From assembly GCA_947001705.1 (NCBI GenBank), contig CAMQHT010000030.1, positions 1 to 28,164 on the forward strand: a stretch of 28,164 nucleotides of DNA, in the 5' to 3' direction. Under the pieces are notes generated by a model. That model did not search any database. It saw only the letters and a list, made by a program, of their open reading frames with translations, and was not told the DNA's origin. Numbering within the stretch: position 1 is the stretch's first letter; each line of letters starts with the position of its first letter. Shown here in pieces: positions 6,968-14,506 of this stretch. Both the position numbers and the translations under genes were made by a program. The DNA is from an uncultured Collinsella sp. GTDB lineage: Bacteria > Actinomycetota > Coriobacteriia > Coriobacteriales > Coriobacteriaceae.

Positions 6968-8089
6968 AACCGCAGCCGTCCACGATCGAGCTGCTTTGTG
7001 TCTAACGGGCATCTTTCCGTCAATTACTCCCAATTTTGTCCAGTCAACGAATAGTTCAGACCGGAGTAATGTCTCAGCCCTTTGCTCATCTGAGCTTTTA
7101 TCACGATATTCAGCATCGAGCATCCTGCATACGGCCTTAACGATCGCGTGGAATCTACCCTCATCGGATATCTGTCTGTGTGTCAGGAGAAGTACATCGT
7201 AGCCCATGGCCTGAAGGGCCGTCATGCGGTCAGCGTCACGCAAGCCATCCCCTGCGCGTCCGTGCGAGGCCTTTCCCTGACATTCAATGGCCACCTGTCG
7301 CCTGCCGTCCAGCGAAGAAAGAAGTAGGTCGATATATACACGGGACTTTCCCACAATCGCTCGAGCACTTGTGCTTAGCATCACTTCAACATTGAGCTCT
7401 ATGCCGCAAAAACCTTCTCCTCCCAGGGATCGCGGCAGTGCAAGTAGCAAATACGCCTCGACCTCAAAAGGCGACGCGGCGCCCAATGGAACGAGTTGCG
7501 ATACCGCTATAAATCTATTGCCGTAACGCATCCCGCAAACATCTGAACAAAAACGGTCAAGGTCTCCGCCCAAAACCAAAGCGTCTCGACGCCATAAATT
7601 TGAGGCGGTGCCGTCCTCGGACGGGCAGCGCACCCAACCGAACGTTGTCGAAATCGCGCCCGAATCAATTGCACGCGAAAGCTCCGCCTCAAGTGCCGCC
7701 GGCAGGGCACACACCGCAAACAAGCCACACATCTCCGCCAATACCAAAAGAAGCTGAAGATCCGTCAGATGCCGCAACATGATGAATGCCGTCAGTAGAG
7801 GAGACGTAATCAAAACCCCATGCTCCGTTTCCAGCACGGATTCCCTGGGAAGCTCACCAAGAAACAGCCGCTGCCTAATGCTGGCAGAACAAGTCCGTTT
7901 GTTTCTCGTCCGAACCAATGTATACAACGGAAAACCGAGCGCGACCGCAGCCGTCGGGTTGCGGGCGAGATCATATCGCTGCCGGTCTTCTTCCGGTCGT
8001 GGAAGCGGCGGACACAAAGCGCGGACTTGAGGAGGCAAACGCCAGTACCTAAAAGCTGATATGTCACAAAGTAGATCCTTCATAGGCAC
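6956..8089 (-). CDS. Hypothetical protein with DUF559/Vsr-like nuclease domain
   Basis: About 377 residues. The first two thirds are not recognised with confidence; the segment around LITSPLLTAFIMLRHL resembles the linker seen in AbiEi/DUF559-type actinobacterial proteins. The C-terminal region, about 240-320, reads YIDLLL...AIECQGK...DADRMTALQAMGYDVLLLTH, the Asp / Glu-x-Gln-Gly-Lys / Asp layout of a PD-(D/E)XK nuclease of the DUF559/Vsr group. The start is uncertain: GTG at 8089 or ATG at 8083, neither with a good ribosome site. Its last three codons and TAG stop are the end sequence of repeat copy A (CTA AGT GAG TAG). Cytoplasmic; defence or repair role is inference. Confidence 0.75.
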   Translation of the reverse strand: MPMKDLLCDISAFRYWRLPPQVRALCPPLPRPEEDRQRYDLARNPTAAVALGFPLYTLVRTRNKRTCSASIRQRLFLGELPRESVLETEHGVLITSPLLTAFIMLRHLTDLQLLLVLAEMCGLFAVCALPAALEAELSRAIDSGAISTTFGWVRCPSEDGTASNLWRRDALVLGGDLDRFCSDVCGMRYGNRFIAVSQLVPLGAASPFEVEAYLLLALPRSLGGEGFCGIELNVEVMLSTSARAIVGKSRVYIDLLLSSLDGRRQVAIECQGKASHGRAGDGLRDADRMTALQAMGYDVLLLTHRQISDEGRFHAIVKAVCRMLDAEYRDKSSDEQRAETLLRSELFVDWTKLGVIDGKMPVRHKAARSWTAAVLSE

Positions 8090-8166
8090 AGGAAAACACG
8101 AATTTCAACCCAGTCAGTCACGCATTGGCGCGAACGCACCAAAAATGGCGCCGAACGGACTGCCAA

Positions 8167-8232
8167 GTTTTCAACAGCCCTCCCCAACTGGCCAAAAGCT
8201 TGCCGAGAGCTGGACGAAGCCCTGTTGAAAAC
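8167..8232. repeat. Inverted repeat between nuclease gene and repeat copy B
   Basis: GTTTTCAACAG (8167-8177) and CTGTTGAAAAC (8222-8232) form an 11-bp perfect dyad around a 44-nt loop. The stretch 8090-8264 contains no credible gene; short open frames there run through this dyad and copy B and look accidental. Confidence 0.7.
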
Positions 8233-8264
8233 CCCATTTTTTTCTCATGCAGGAGCTTTGCGCG

Positions 8265-8387
8265 GCAAGTGAGTAGACTTTTTTGAACATCCCGAGCAGG
8301 CCGGTCATCCTGCTTTTCAAAACCGCAGGTAGATAGCTTGTTACAAAACTGCCTGGTCGCCAAAGTGCTAAAAGTCTACTCACTTAG
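8265..8387. repeat. MITE-like element, copy B
   Basis: Second 123-bp copy, same orientation as copy A. The right end is intact (CTACTCACTTAG) and the left end has lost the first two bases (GCAAGTGAGTAG). The centre CCTGC-TTTTCAAAACC-GCAGG differs from copy A yet still folds, which suggests that the hairpin rather than the bases is kept. The last eight bases carry the AAG TGA that ends pdxR. Confidence 0.9.
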
Positions 8388-9816
8388 GTTGCAGAGTGCC
8401 CCCCATTAGCTGCAATTCCAAGGTAGTTAGTACTTTTGGACTCAGATCGTCATACTGAACAAGAATTTGAGTTGAGTTTTCAGGGACAGATGCCCCATCG
8501 GCACACCAAAAACAGTCACCGATATCGATAAAAGGGATGCTCGAGCGCGTGAGGGCCCGTGCAAAAGTGCTTCCGCCCGTTCCACGCTCCGCAACCACGA
8601 TACAGTAAAGGCCCGCGTCTGCATACTCGATCGAGACTCCCCCTGCCGGAAATGCCTTCCGTACAAGCGCCGCCAGGCCATCACGCGCCTCGCGAGCACG
8701 AACGCGCACGCGGTTCACATGTCGCTCGTAATCACCCGATTCCAGCAAACGCGCCAAGGCGACCTGATCGACAGAACTTACCGACGAGGCGTAGAAACCA
8801 AGGTTGCGTTTAAACCTCTCCATTAGTTCATCGGGCAGCACCATGTACGCCAAACGTAACGCCGATGAAAGGCTCTTCGAAAACGTGTTGGTGTAGATAA
8901 CCGACTGGGCGGCATCGATCGACGCGAGCGCGGGAATCGGCTTGCCGGCAAGGCGAAACTCACAATCAAAGTCGTCTTCGATGAGATACCGACCTGGCCG
9001 CTCGGCGGCCCAGCTCAGCAACGCATAGCGACGTGCAATGCTCGTCACAAGACCGGTCGGATACTGATGAGACGGCATCAGGTGAAGGACATCGGTCCCG
9101 GTTTTCTGCAGCGCGCTCAAGTCCACGCCCTCAGCATCCAACGGGACATGCCGCACTTCGCAACCCATGGCCTGATAGATGCGCGTCAAGCGCAAATAGC
9201 CTGGATCCTCGACGGCATACACCTTGTCCGCGCCAAGCAACTGAACCAACATGGTATCGAGCAGCTGGGCGCCCGCACCAATAACGATATTGTCGGGATT
9301 GACATTCATGCCCCTTGTCCCGCGCAGATGGTGCGCAATCGCACGTCGCAGTCGAGCGGTGCCCTGCGCCGGTGCGGGCGAAAAGATTTCACGTTCGTCT
9401 TCGGACGTCAGCGTCGCCCGTAGCGCACTTTGCCAAAGCCGCGCCGCCTCCAAAGCGGAAGGAGAAAGTGCGTCGAATCGCTCTGCCTGCCCCATGGCAT
9501 CATGCGCGCTGGGACCAACAGGGACAGCATCTCGGTCGATATCCCCCGCAGCCAAAGCCAAAACCGGCGCATCCGGAAGCTCGCACGCGTAGTAGCCACG
9601 ACGCGGCATTGAGCAAATATAGCCCTCGGCAAGCAACTGGCTATATGCATTCTCGATAGTAATGACACTGATTCCCAGATGACTGGCAAAGGCGCGCTTA
9701 GACGGAAGATGCTCCCCCGCCGCAATACGGCCAGCAACAATATCATCGCGAATTTGCTGGTAAACATACTCATAAAGCGATGCTTCGCCGCGATTTTCCA
9801 AATTGTAGTCAAGCAT
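8380..9816 (-). CDS. pdxR: MocR-family transcriptional regulator of PLP synthesis
   Basis: A 478-residue fusion: a GntR-type winged helix at about residues 13-78 (YQQIRDDIVAGRIAAGEHLPS, then HLGIS recognition helix) and an aminotransferase-fold domain with the PLP lysine in TFSKSLSS (Lys314). MocR proteins of this kind sense PLP and control pdxS/pdxT. It is divergent from pdxS, which supports the name. A TTG 33 nt upstream (9849) extends the frame, but the ATG at 9816 with AGGTGA upstream gives the usual MocR N terminus. The C terminus (QPK-stop) is formed inside repeat copy B, so the original end of the protein was probably replaced by the insertion. Confidence 0.88.
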   Translation of the reverse strand: MLDYNLENRGEASLYEYVYQQIRDDIVAGRIAAGEHLPSKRAFASHLGISVITIENAYSQLLAEGYICSMPRRGYYACELPDAPVLALAAGDIDRDAVPVGPSAHDAMGQAERFDALSPSALEAARLWQSALRATLTSEDEREIFSPAPAQGTARLRRAIAHHLRGTRGMNVNPDNIVIGAGAQLLDTMLVQLLGADKVYAVEDPGYLRLTRIYQAMGCEVRHVPLDAEGVDLSALQKTGTDVLHLMPSHQYPTGLVTSIARRYALLSWAAERPGRYLIEDDFDCEFRLAGKPIPALASIDAAQSVIYTNTFSKSLSSALRLAYMVLPDELMERFKRNLGFYASSVSSVDQVALARLLESGDYERHVNRVRVRAREARDGLAALVRKAFPAGGVSIEYADAGLYCIVVAERGTGGSTFARALTRSSIPFIDIGDCFWCADGASVPENSTQILVQYDDLSPKVLTTLELQLMGGTLQPK

Positions 9817-9827
9817 GGGTCTATCAC

Positions 9828-9869
9828 CTGACCTTATCGAATCATTCAATCTGGCATTAGTCTGACCTT
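9828..9869. promoter_or_regulatory. Candidate PdxR operator: CTGACCTT direct repeat, 34-bp spacing
   Basis: CTGACCTT occurs at 9828-9835 and again at 9862-9869, 34 bp start to start, in the pdxR-pdxS divergent region. MocR regulators such as GabR bind direct repeats at this kind of spacing. A weak promoter for pdxS (TTGTTA, 17 bp, TATTTC; 9868-9896) would follow the second repeat. Confidence 0.55.
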
Positions 9870-9961
9870 GTTATTATCTCGAAAACTGAGTATTTCGCCA
9901 TACCCAGCTCCCCGATAGGATGTTCCGTCAAGCAATGTACATGCCAACCAAGGGAGCAACC

Positions 9962-10852
9962 ATGGCAGAACAGACCAGCAAGGCCGATCGCGTCAAACTC
10001 AATCGCGAGCTCGCGCAGATGCTCAAGGGCGGCGTCGTCATGGACGTCACCACGCCCGAGCAGGCACGCATCGCCGAGGAGGCGGGCGCCTGCGCCGTCA
10101 TGGCGCTCGAGCGCATCCCGGCCGACATCCGCGCCGCAGGCGGCGTCTCGCGCATGAGCGACCCCAAGATGATCAAGGGCATCCAGGAGGCCGTCTCCAT
10201 CCCCGTTATGGCCAAGTGTCGCATCGGTCACATTGTCGAGGCGCAGGTCCTGCAGGCCATCGAGATCGATTACATCGATGAGTCCGAGGTCCTCTCCCCC
10301 GCCGATGATGTCTATCACATCGACAAGACCCAGTTTGACGTGCCGTTTGTCTGCGGCGCCCGCGATCTGGGCGAGGCGTTGCGCCGTGTTGCTGAGGGCG
10401 CCACGATGATTCGCACCAAGGGCGAGCCGGGCACGGGCGACGTCGTTCAGGCCGTGCGCCATATGCGCAAGATCCAAAAGCAGATCCGCGACGTTGTTGC
10501 TCTGCGCAACGACGAGCTCTTTGAGGCAGCCAAGCAGCTGCAGGTTCCGGTCGAGCTGGTGCGCGAGGTCCATGCCACGGGCAAGCTCCCCGTCGTAAAC
10601 TTTGCCGCCGGCGGAGTCGCGACCCCCGCCGACGCCGCGCTGATGATGCAGCTGGGCGCCGAGGGCGTCTTTGTTGGCTCGGGCATCTTTAAGAGCGGCG
10701 ACCCCGCCAAGCGCGCCGCCGCCATCGTCAAGGCCGTGGCAAACTTCACCGACGCCAAGCTCATCGCCGAGCTTTCGGAGGACCTGGGCGAGGCCATGGT
10801 GGGCATCAACGCCGACGAAATCGAGATCATCATGGAGGAGCGCGGGCGCTAG
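9962..10852 (+). CDS. pdxS: Pyridoxal 5'-phosphate synthase, PdxS subunit
   Basis: A 296-residue TIM-barrel synthase that makes PLP from ribose 5-phosphate, glyceraldehyde 3-phosphate and ammonia. Key residues fit the family with an offset of four: Asp28 (VVMDV), Lys85 (VMAKCRIGH, ribose Schiff base) and Lys153 (RTKGEPGTGD, the second lysine). The phosphate-binding GSGIFKSGDP segment is intact. The ATG at 9962 follows AAGGGAG; in-frame ATG codons just upstream lack a ribosome site. pdxT begins 20 nt after the stop, so the two form an operon, divergent from pdxR. Very strong bias to GC-ending codons suggests high expression. Confidence 0.98.
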   Translation: MAEQTSKADRVKLNRELAQMLKGGVVMDVTTPEQARIAEEAGACAVMALERIPADIRAAGGVSRMSDPKMIKGIQEAVSIPVMAKCRIGHIVEAQVLQAIEIDYIDESEVLSPADDVYHIDKTQFDVPFVCGARDLGEALRRVAEGATMIRTKGEPGTGDVVQAVRHMRKIQKQIRDVVALRNDELFEAAKQLQVPVELVREVHATGKLPVVNFAAGGVATPADAALMMQLGAEGVFVGSGIFKSGDPAKRAAAIVKAVANFTDAKLIAELSEDLGEAMVGINADEIEIIMEERGR

Positions 10853-10872
10853 TCCAGCAGAAAGGATCGCAC

Positions 10873-11460
10873 ATGAGCGATTATGCAGACCAAACGGTCG
10901 CCGTGCTGGCGGTCCAGGGCGCTTTTGCCGAGCACGAGGCAAGACTGTCCGAGCTGGGCGCACGCTGTATTGAGCTGAGGCAGGCGGCTGATTTGAAGCA
11001 GAACTTTGACCGTCTGGTACTTCCCGGCGGCGAGTCTACCGTTCAAGGGAAACTGCTTGATGAGTTGGGCATGCTCGAGGAGCTTCGTACCCGTATCGCT
11101 GAAGGTATGCCCGTCCTGGGCACCTGCGCCGGCCTGATTCTGCTGGCTCACGACCTTGCCGCTCATGACGATAAGGGCACGTCGCGTTTGGCAACCATGG
11201 ATGTACTCGTCGAGCGCAATGCCTACGGCAGGCAACTCGGCAGCTTTCGAGCCAAGGGGCAGGTAGCCGGCATCGACGGTGAAGTGCCGCTGACGTTTAT
11301 CCGCGCGCCCCGCATCGTCGAAGTGCACGGCGACACTGAGGCCCTAGCCGAAGTCGACGGTCGCATCGTCGCCGCCCGCCAAGGCAACCAGCTCGGCGTC
11401 ACCTTCCACCCCGAGCTCGACGAAGACACCCACCTCCACGAACTGTTCCTGCAAATGTAG
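10873..11460 (+). CDS. pdxT: Pyridoxal 5'-phosphate synthase glutaminase subunit PdxT
   Basis: A 195-residue class I glutaminase that feeds ammonia to PdxS. The nucleophile Cys85 lies in GTCAG, the oxyanion/GGE segment in PGGEST (51-56), and the catalytic His-x-Glu in FHPELDED near the C terminus. Length and order agree with the family. AAAGGA precedes the ATG by 8 nt. The C-terminal Leu-rich end (HLHELFLQM) is normal. A 361-bp gene-free stretch full of dyads follows; none next to the stop has a classical T tract, so termination may use one of these hairpins. Confidence 0.97.
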   Translation: MSDYADQTVAVLAVQGAFAEHEARLSELGARCIELRQAADLKQNFDRLVLPGGESTVQGKLLDELGMLEELRTRIAEGMPVLGTCAGLILLAHDLAAHDDKGTSRLATMDVLVERNAYGRQLGSFRAKGQVAGIDGEVPLTFIRAPRIVEVHGDTEALAEVDGRIVAARQGNQLGVTFHPELDEDTHLHELFLQM

Positions 11461-11501
11461 GCGGAATTGAAACGAGCGCGGATTTTCGGACACACAACAA
11501 A

Positions 11502-11567
11502 TGAGAGTGGATAATCTCCCACTTTGAGCTCGAACACAGGCCCAAACCGGGAAATTATCCACTCTCA
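11502..11567. repeat. Inverted repeat 1 after pdxT (19-bp arms)
   Basis: TGAGAGTGGATAATCTCCC (11502-11520) pairs with GGGAAATTATCCACTCTCA (11549-11567), one mismatch, 28-nt loop. No T tract follows. Confidence 0.85.
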
Positions 11568-11576
11568 CGTTATGCA

Positions 11577-11628
11577 GTCGTTGGGGACGTCCTTAAACGA
11601 CTAGTTATTTAAGAACGTCCCCAACGAC
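11577..11628. repeat. Inverted repeat 2 after pdxT (21-bp arms)
   Basis: A 21-bp arm at 11577-11597 (GTCGTTGGGGACGT then CCTTAAA) is complementary to 11608-11628 with one mismatch and a 10-nt loop. The arms carry GGGGAC/GTCCCC cores like those of REP-type elements. REP identity is a guess. Confidence 0.85.
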
Positions 11629-11683
11629 CACCTTCTGGCAACAGAGAGAATGCCGATGTTTTGGCAACGACAGCGAGCGCCCG

Positions 11684-11769
11684 CCAGAGCGAACAAATTG
11701 GCATGAAAAGAGGACGGCATAGACCTTCTGGTCATGCCGTCCTCTTTGAATGACAAGTTGTCGCTCTGG
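11684..11769. repeat. Nested dyad 3 with terminator-like inner hairpin
   Basis: Outer arms CCAGAGCGA (11684-11692) and TCGCTCTGG (11761-11769) enclose an inner hairpin, AAAGAGGACGGCATAGACC (11707-11725) with GGTCATGCCGTCCTCTTT (11730-11747), one bulged base and a TTCT loop. The inner stem has A-rich and T-rich ends and could stop transcription from either side. Confidence 0.8.
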
Positions 11770-11789
11770 TGGGTGCGCAGCGTCGAGCT

Positions 11790-11817
11790 GTTACGCCGTT
11801 CGGTAGAACGGCGTAAC
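11790..11817. repeat. Perfect 12-bp hairpin just after the RGG-protein gene
   Basis: GTTACGCCGTTC and GAACGGCGTAAC are perfectly complementary around a GGTA loop. It lies 4 bp beyond the stop of the minus-strand gene at 11822. No T tract follows on the minus strand, so it may protect the mRNA 3' end or pause RNA polymerase. With the three dyads above it accounts for most of the gene-free 11461-11821. Confidence 0.85.
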
Positions 11818-11821
11818 TAAA

Positions 11822-12733
11822 CTAGAAACGGTTGCCGCGGAAGCCGCCACCGTTGCGGCCGCCACGATCGCCACCGCGACCGCCGCGGTCGTTACCACGG
11901 TTGCCGCCGAAGCCGCCACGGTTGCCACCACGGTCGCCATAGCCACCACGGTTGCCGCCAAAGCCGCCGCGACCGCCACGGTCGCCGCCACGGTCACCAA
12001 AGCCGCCACGGCCGCCACGATCGCCACCGCGACCGCCGCGGTCACCACCACGGCCACCGCGATCGCCAAAGCCACCGCGACCGCCGCGGTCGCCGCCACG
12101 GCCACCGCGATCGTCACGGCCACCGCGAGGACCGCGGTCCTCGTCCAGGCCCATGGCGACGAGCGGAGCGATAACCTTATCGAGAGCGGCCATCAGCTCG
12201 GTGGCCTCCTCGCAAGAAAGCTCGGGCAGGAGCTTCTCCTTCTTGTTGGCAAGCTCGACCAGGCCCTCGGCGGCATCCTCGGCAGCGAAGACGACGATCT
12301 TGCGCATATCGCCCTCGGCGTCGTCGATGCGGCCGACCAGATCGGCAGCCTCGGCCTCGGCCATCAGGCCATCGAGCTCACGAAGGCGCATGCCCAGCAG
12401 GTCGGACATTTCCTTCTGCTCCATCTTGGGCTTGAGGTCAAGAAGCTTGATGGCGCGCTCGATGTTCGCCATGCGCTCGGCCTTGGCCTCCTCCTCCTTG
12501 GAAATAGCAAAGCGACGGCTACGCAGCAGGCGGGCGGCCTTCTGCATCTTGTCCATCAGCTCTTCGTCATCGTAATCAACGGCGGCCTCGACAACCTCGG
12601 CCTCCTCCTCGGCGGAAATCTCGTCAGCAGCCTCAACCTCGGCAGCTTCGGTCTCCACGGTCTCGACTGCCTCGACCTCGGCAGCCATGGTCTCGTTCTC
12701 GGTCTCGTTCATGATCTCTTCGTTCTCGGACAT
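11822..12733 (-). CDS. RGG-repeat protein with acidic N terminus and winged-helix-like core
   Basis: A 303-residue protein in three parts. Residues 1-60 are Glu/Ala-rich and acidic. Residues about 60-200 are helical; the segment KMEQKEMSDLLGMRLRELDG and then DLVGRIDD...MRKIVV resembles a MarR-like helix-turn-helix with a wing. From about residue 200 the rest is about 20 RGG motifs spaced by Asp, Phe-Gly and Asn (RGGRGGFGDRGG). RGG tails bind RNA in DEAD-box helicases and eukaryotic proteins and can drive condensates. The coding DNA of the tail is a degenerate tandem repeat. AAGGAG lies 6 nt before the ATG, and the leader holds several hairpins. No named family is recognised; nucleic-acid binding is inference. 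Confidence 0.9.
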   Translation of the reverse strand: MSENEEIMNETENETMAAEVEAVETVETEAAEVEAADEISAEEEAEVVEAAVDYDDEELMDKMQKAARLLRSRRFAISKEEEAKAERMANIERAIKLLDLKPKMEQKEMSDLLGMRLRELDGLMAEAEAADLVGRIDDAEGDMRKIVVFAAEDAAEGLVELANKKEKLLPELSCEEATELMAALDKVIAPLVAMGLDEDRGPRGGRDDRGGRGGDRGGRGGFGDRGGRGGDRGGRGGDRGGRGGFGDRGGDRGGRGGFGGNRGGYGDRGGNRGGFGGNRGNDRGGRGGDRGGRNGGGFRGNRF

Positions 12734-12747
12734 GAGACTCCTTCTTG

Positions 12748-12825
12748 GCCCTCTCGGGCATCATCGCCCCATTCGCGGGGCCCGTCGCGCACTCTTTGCG
12801 CTTTAAACATTCATGCCTCTCGGCA
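12748..12825 (-). promoter_or_regulatory. Cluster of four hairpins upstream of the RGG gene
   Basis: Read on the minus strand: TGCC-GAGA-GGCA (12814-12825), GCGC-AAAGAGT-GCGC (12787-12801), GCCCC-GCGAAT-GGGGC (12766-12781) and GCCC-GAGA-GGGC (12748-12759). Two have GNRA-type GAGA loops and the last sits 6 nt before the ribosome site. TTGACG at 12829-12834 could be a -35 box, in which case the first hairpin would overlap the promoter rather than be transcribed. Confidence 0.45.
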
Positions 12826-12885
12826 AAACGTCAATTAGTTTATGGTGTCGCCATCCAATCTAGCTGCAGAATCTATGTGCACACA

Positions 12886-14301
12886 TTAATGCGACATGTA
12901 CGACTCGCGGCGAGCGTACGCAACCGACACCGCGAACCCGACAACGGCAATCACAGCCGCCACGCGCACGGCAGCCGCAAATCCAATCGCCTGGGCAACG
13001 TCCGTCGCGACGCCGGCGGCACCGGCAGCCGCTGCAGAACTCGAAAGCAGGCCGATAAACAGCGACGGGCCAAACGAGGCGGCGATCATGTTCCACGTGT
13101 TGAGCAGCGCCGTTCCGTGGGGATGCTCGGCAGCGGGTAGCGTCTCCAAGCCGGCCGTCTGCGAGGGGCTCAGCACCAAACCGACGCCGGCATACACCAC
13201 AACGGTCAGTGCAACGACAACGCCAATGTTCATGCTTGCCGCAGTCATCGAGATTGCGGTCTGCCCCACGGCTATCAAGGCAAAGCCGACCGGCAGCAGC
13301 GGCCATGCGCCACGGGTGTCCATCACGCGTCCGCCCACAATCGAGGTCACGGCGTTGCAGGCAATCGCCGGCAAAATGAGCAAGCCCGCAACAAGCGCGG
13401 TCATGCCGTATGCGCCCTCAAAATAGAGCGGCAACAAAACGCTCATCGAGAACGTCGTCATCATCGACACCACCACAAGCAGGCACGCAGGCCAAAAACG
13501 AACGCTCGCCATGGGACGCACGTTAAGCACCGGATGCTCGAGCTTGAGCTGGCGGGCCGCAAACAGGCCGAGCAGCACAATGGCGGCGAAGAGCGCCACG
13601 ATACCGGCAATCAGATTGGTCGAGAACTCGCCTACGGAATATACAAACGCCGTGATGCCGGCCGCAAGCAAAGCAACCGACAGAATAACAAGCGTAGTGT
13701 TCGAGCGCTCTCCAACATTCCGAACGAGCTTTGCTGCCGCCGCGGCGACCACGACACCGCCCACCAGCGGCACTAGGAACACCGCCCTCCAGCCAAACAA
13801 CGTGCACATAAGACCACTGATCACAGGTCCAAACGCCGGCCCCAGCGTAATGCAGGCACCGCCCAGGCTCAGATACAGACCAAGCTTCTCGCGCGGGACG
13901 CAAGACAGCACCACGTTCATCATGAGCGGGAACAAAATGCCCGATCCTGCAGACTGGAAAATACGGCTTGGCAGCAAAACGCTAAATGACGGAGCGAACA
14001 GGCACAGGACTTCGCCGGCGACCATGCATCCGCATGCGAAAAACAGCAGCTTGCGCGTCGAGAAACGGCCGGACAGGAAGGCCATGATGGCCGTAAAGAT
14101 CGACGTCACGATCATGTAGCCCGAGACGAGCCACTGTGCCGTGGTGGCACTCACCGAAAAGGCTGCCATAATGTCGTGCAACGCCACGTTAATGATGTTC
14201 TCGTTAAACGCGGCAACAAAGGCTGCAATATACATTACGACGAGAATCGCCGCAGAGGCCGATGGCGTTACTTGAACTTGTTGCTGAGATTTGCTCCCCA
14301 T
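12886..14301 (-). CDS. MFS transporter, DHA2 (EmrB/QacA-like) drug exporter
   Basis: A 471-residue membrane protein with about 13-14 hydrophobic helices. After TM1 it has NIINVALHDIMAAFSVS, the motif D1 region typical of the 14-TM DHA2 family, then QWLVSGYM, the loop 2-3 motif FLSGRFSTRKLL, and a motif C-like GPAFGPVISG. It probably exports drugs or metabolites with protons. The ATG at 14301 follows GAGGAAGG; the longer upstream frame has no hydrophobic content. It is divergent from a peptide deformylase and LysR pair, whose regulator could control it; that is inference. Confidence 0.9.
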   Translation of the reverse strand: MGSKSQQQVQVTPSASAAILVVMYIAAFVAAFNENIINVALHDIMAAFSVSATTAQWLVSGYMIVTSIFTAIMAFLSGRFSTRKLLFFACGCMVAGEVLCLFAPSFSVLLPSRIFQSAGSGILFPLMMNVVLSCVPREKLGLYLSLGGACITLGPAFGPVISGLMCTLFGWRAVFLVPLVGGVVVAAAAAKLVRNVGERSNTTLVILSVALLAAGITAFVYSVGEFSTNLIAGIVALFAAIVLLGLFAARQLKLEHPVLNVRPMASVRFWPACLLVVVSMMTTFSMSVLLPLYFEGAYGMTALVAGLLILPAIACNAVTSIVGGRVMDTRGAWPLLPVGFALIAVGQTAISMTAASMNIGVVVALTVVVYAGVGLVLSPSQTAGLETLPAAEHPHGTALLNTWNMIAASFGPSLFIGLLSSSAAAAGAAGVATDVAQAIGFAAAVRVAAVIAVVGFAVSVAYARRESYMSH

Positions 14302-14506
14302 GCATTTCCTTCCTCTTGGAACGACAGTCGCATCGCCCCAGAGGAACGGTCCAGGGCGAAAAATGAGCCCTAGACTTACGCCAGACGCCGTACACGACGA
14401 ATCTGGCAACATGGTCCAACATCGAAAGATTGTAACGCGGACGCACAGCTTTCCTTCCGCGCTATTATTAAAAGTCCACGAAAGCATAAGACATGAGGAG
14501 CCCGCC

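Larger units (their letters stand above)
6845..8387. mobile_element. Possible cassette bounded by two 123-bp repeats
   Basis: Two ungapped 123-bp direct repeats (6845-6967 and 8265-8387) bracket one gene for a nuclease-like protein. No transposase is present, so this resembles a mobile insertion cassette, or a gene trapped between two MITE-like insertions. The repeats differ at about 23 positions, so they are not a recent duplication. I did not find target-site duplications I trust. Confidence 0.4.

Noticed and set aside
8118..8383. Two 70-81-residue minus-strand frames between the nuclease gene and pdxR
   Set aside because: They run through the inverted repeat and repeat copy B and lack a ribosome site; probably accidental.
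9857..10963. 368-residue minus-strand frame opposite pdxS and pdxT
   Set aside because: It lies opposite two certain genes and has no ribosome site or family features.
11791..12123. Open frame of Ala/Val/Thr repeats on the minus strand, and a Pro/Arg-rich one on the plus strand (11952-12575)
   Set aside because: Both are frame shadows of the RGG repeat DNA; repetitive GC-rich DNA stays open in several frames.
11822..12135. CRISPR-like regular repeats
   Set aside because: The periodicity is due to RGG codons; there are no unique spacers and the reading frame stays open.
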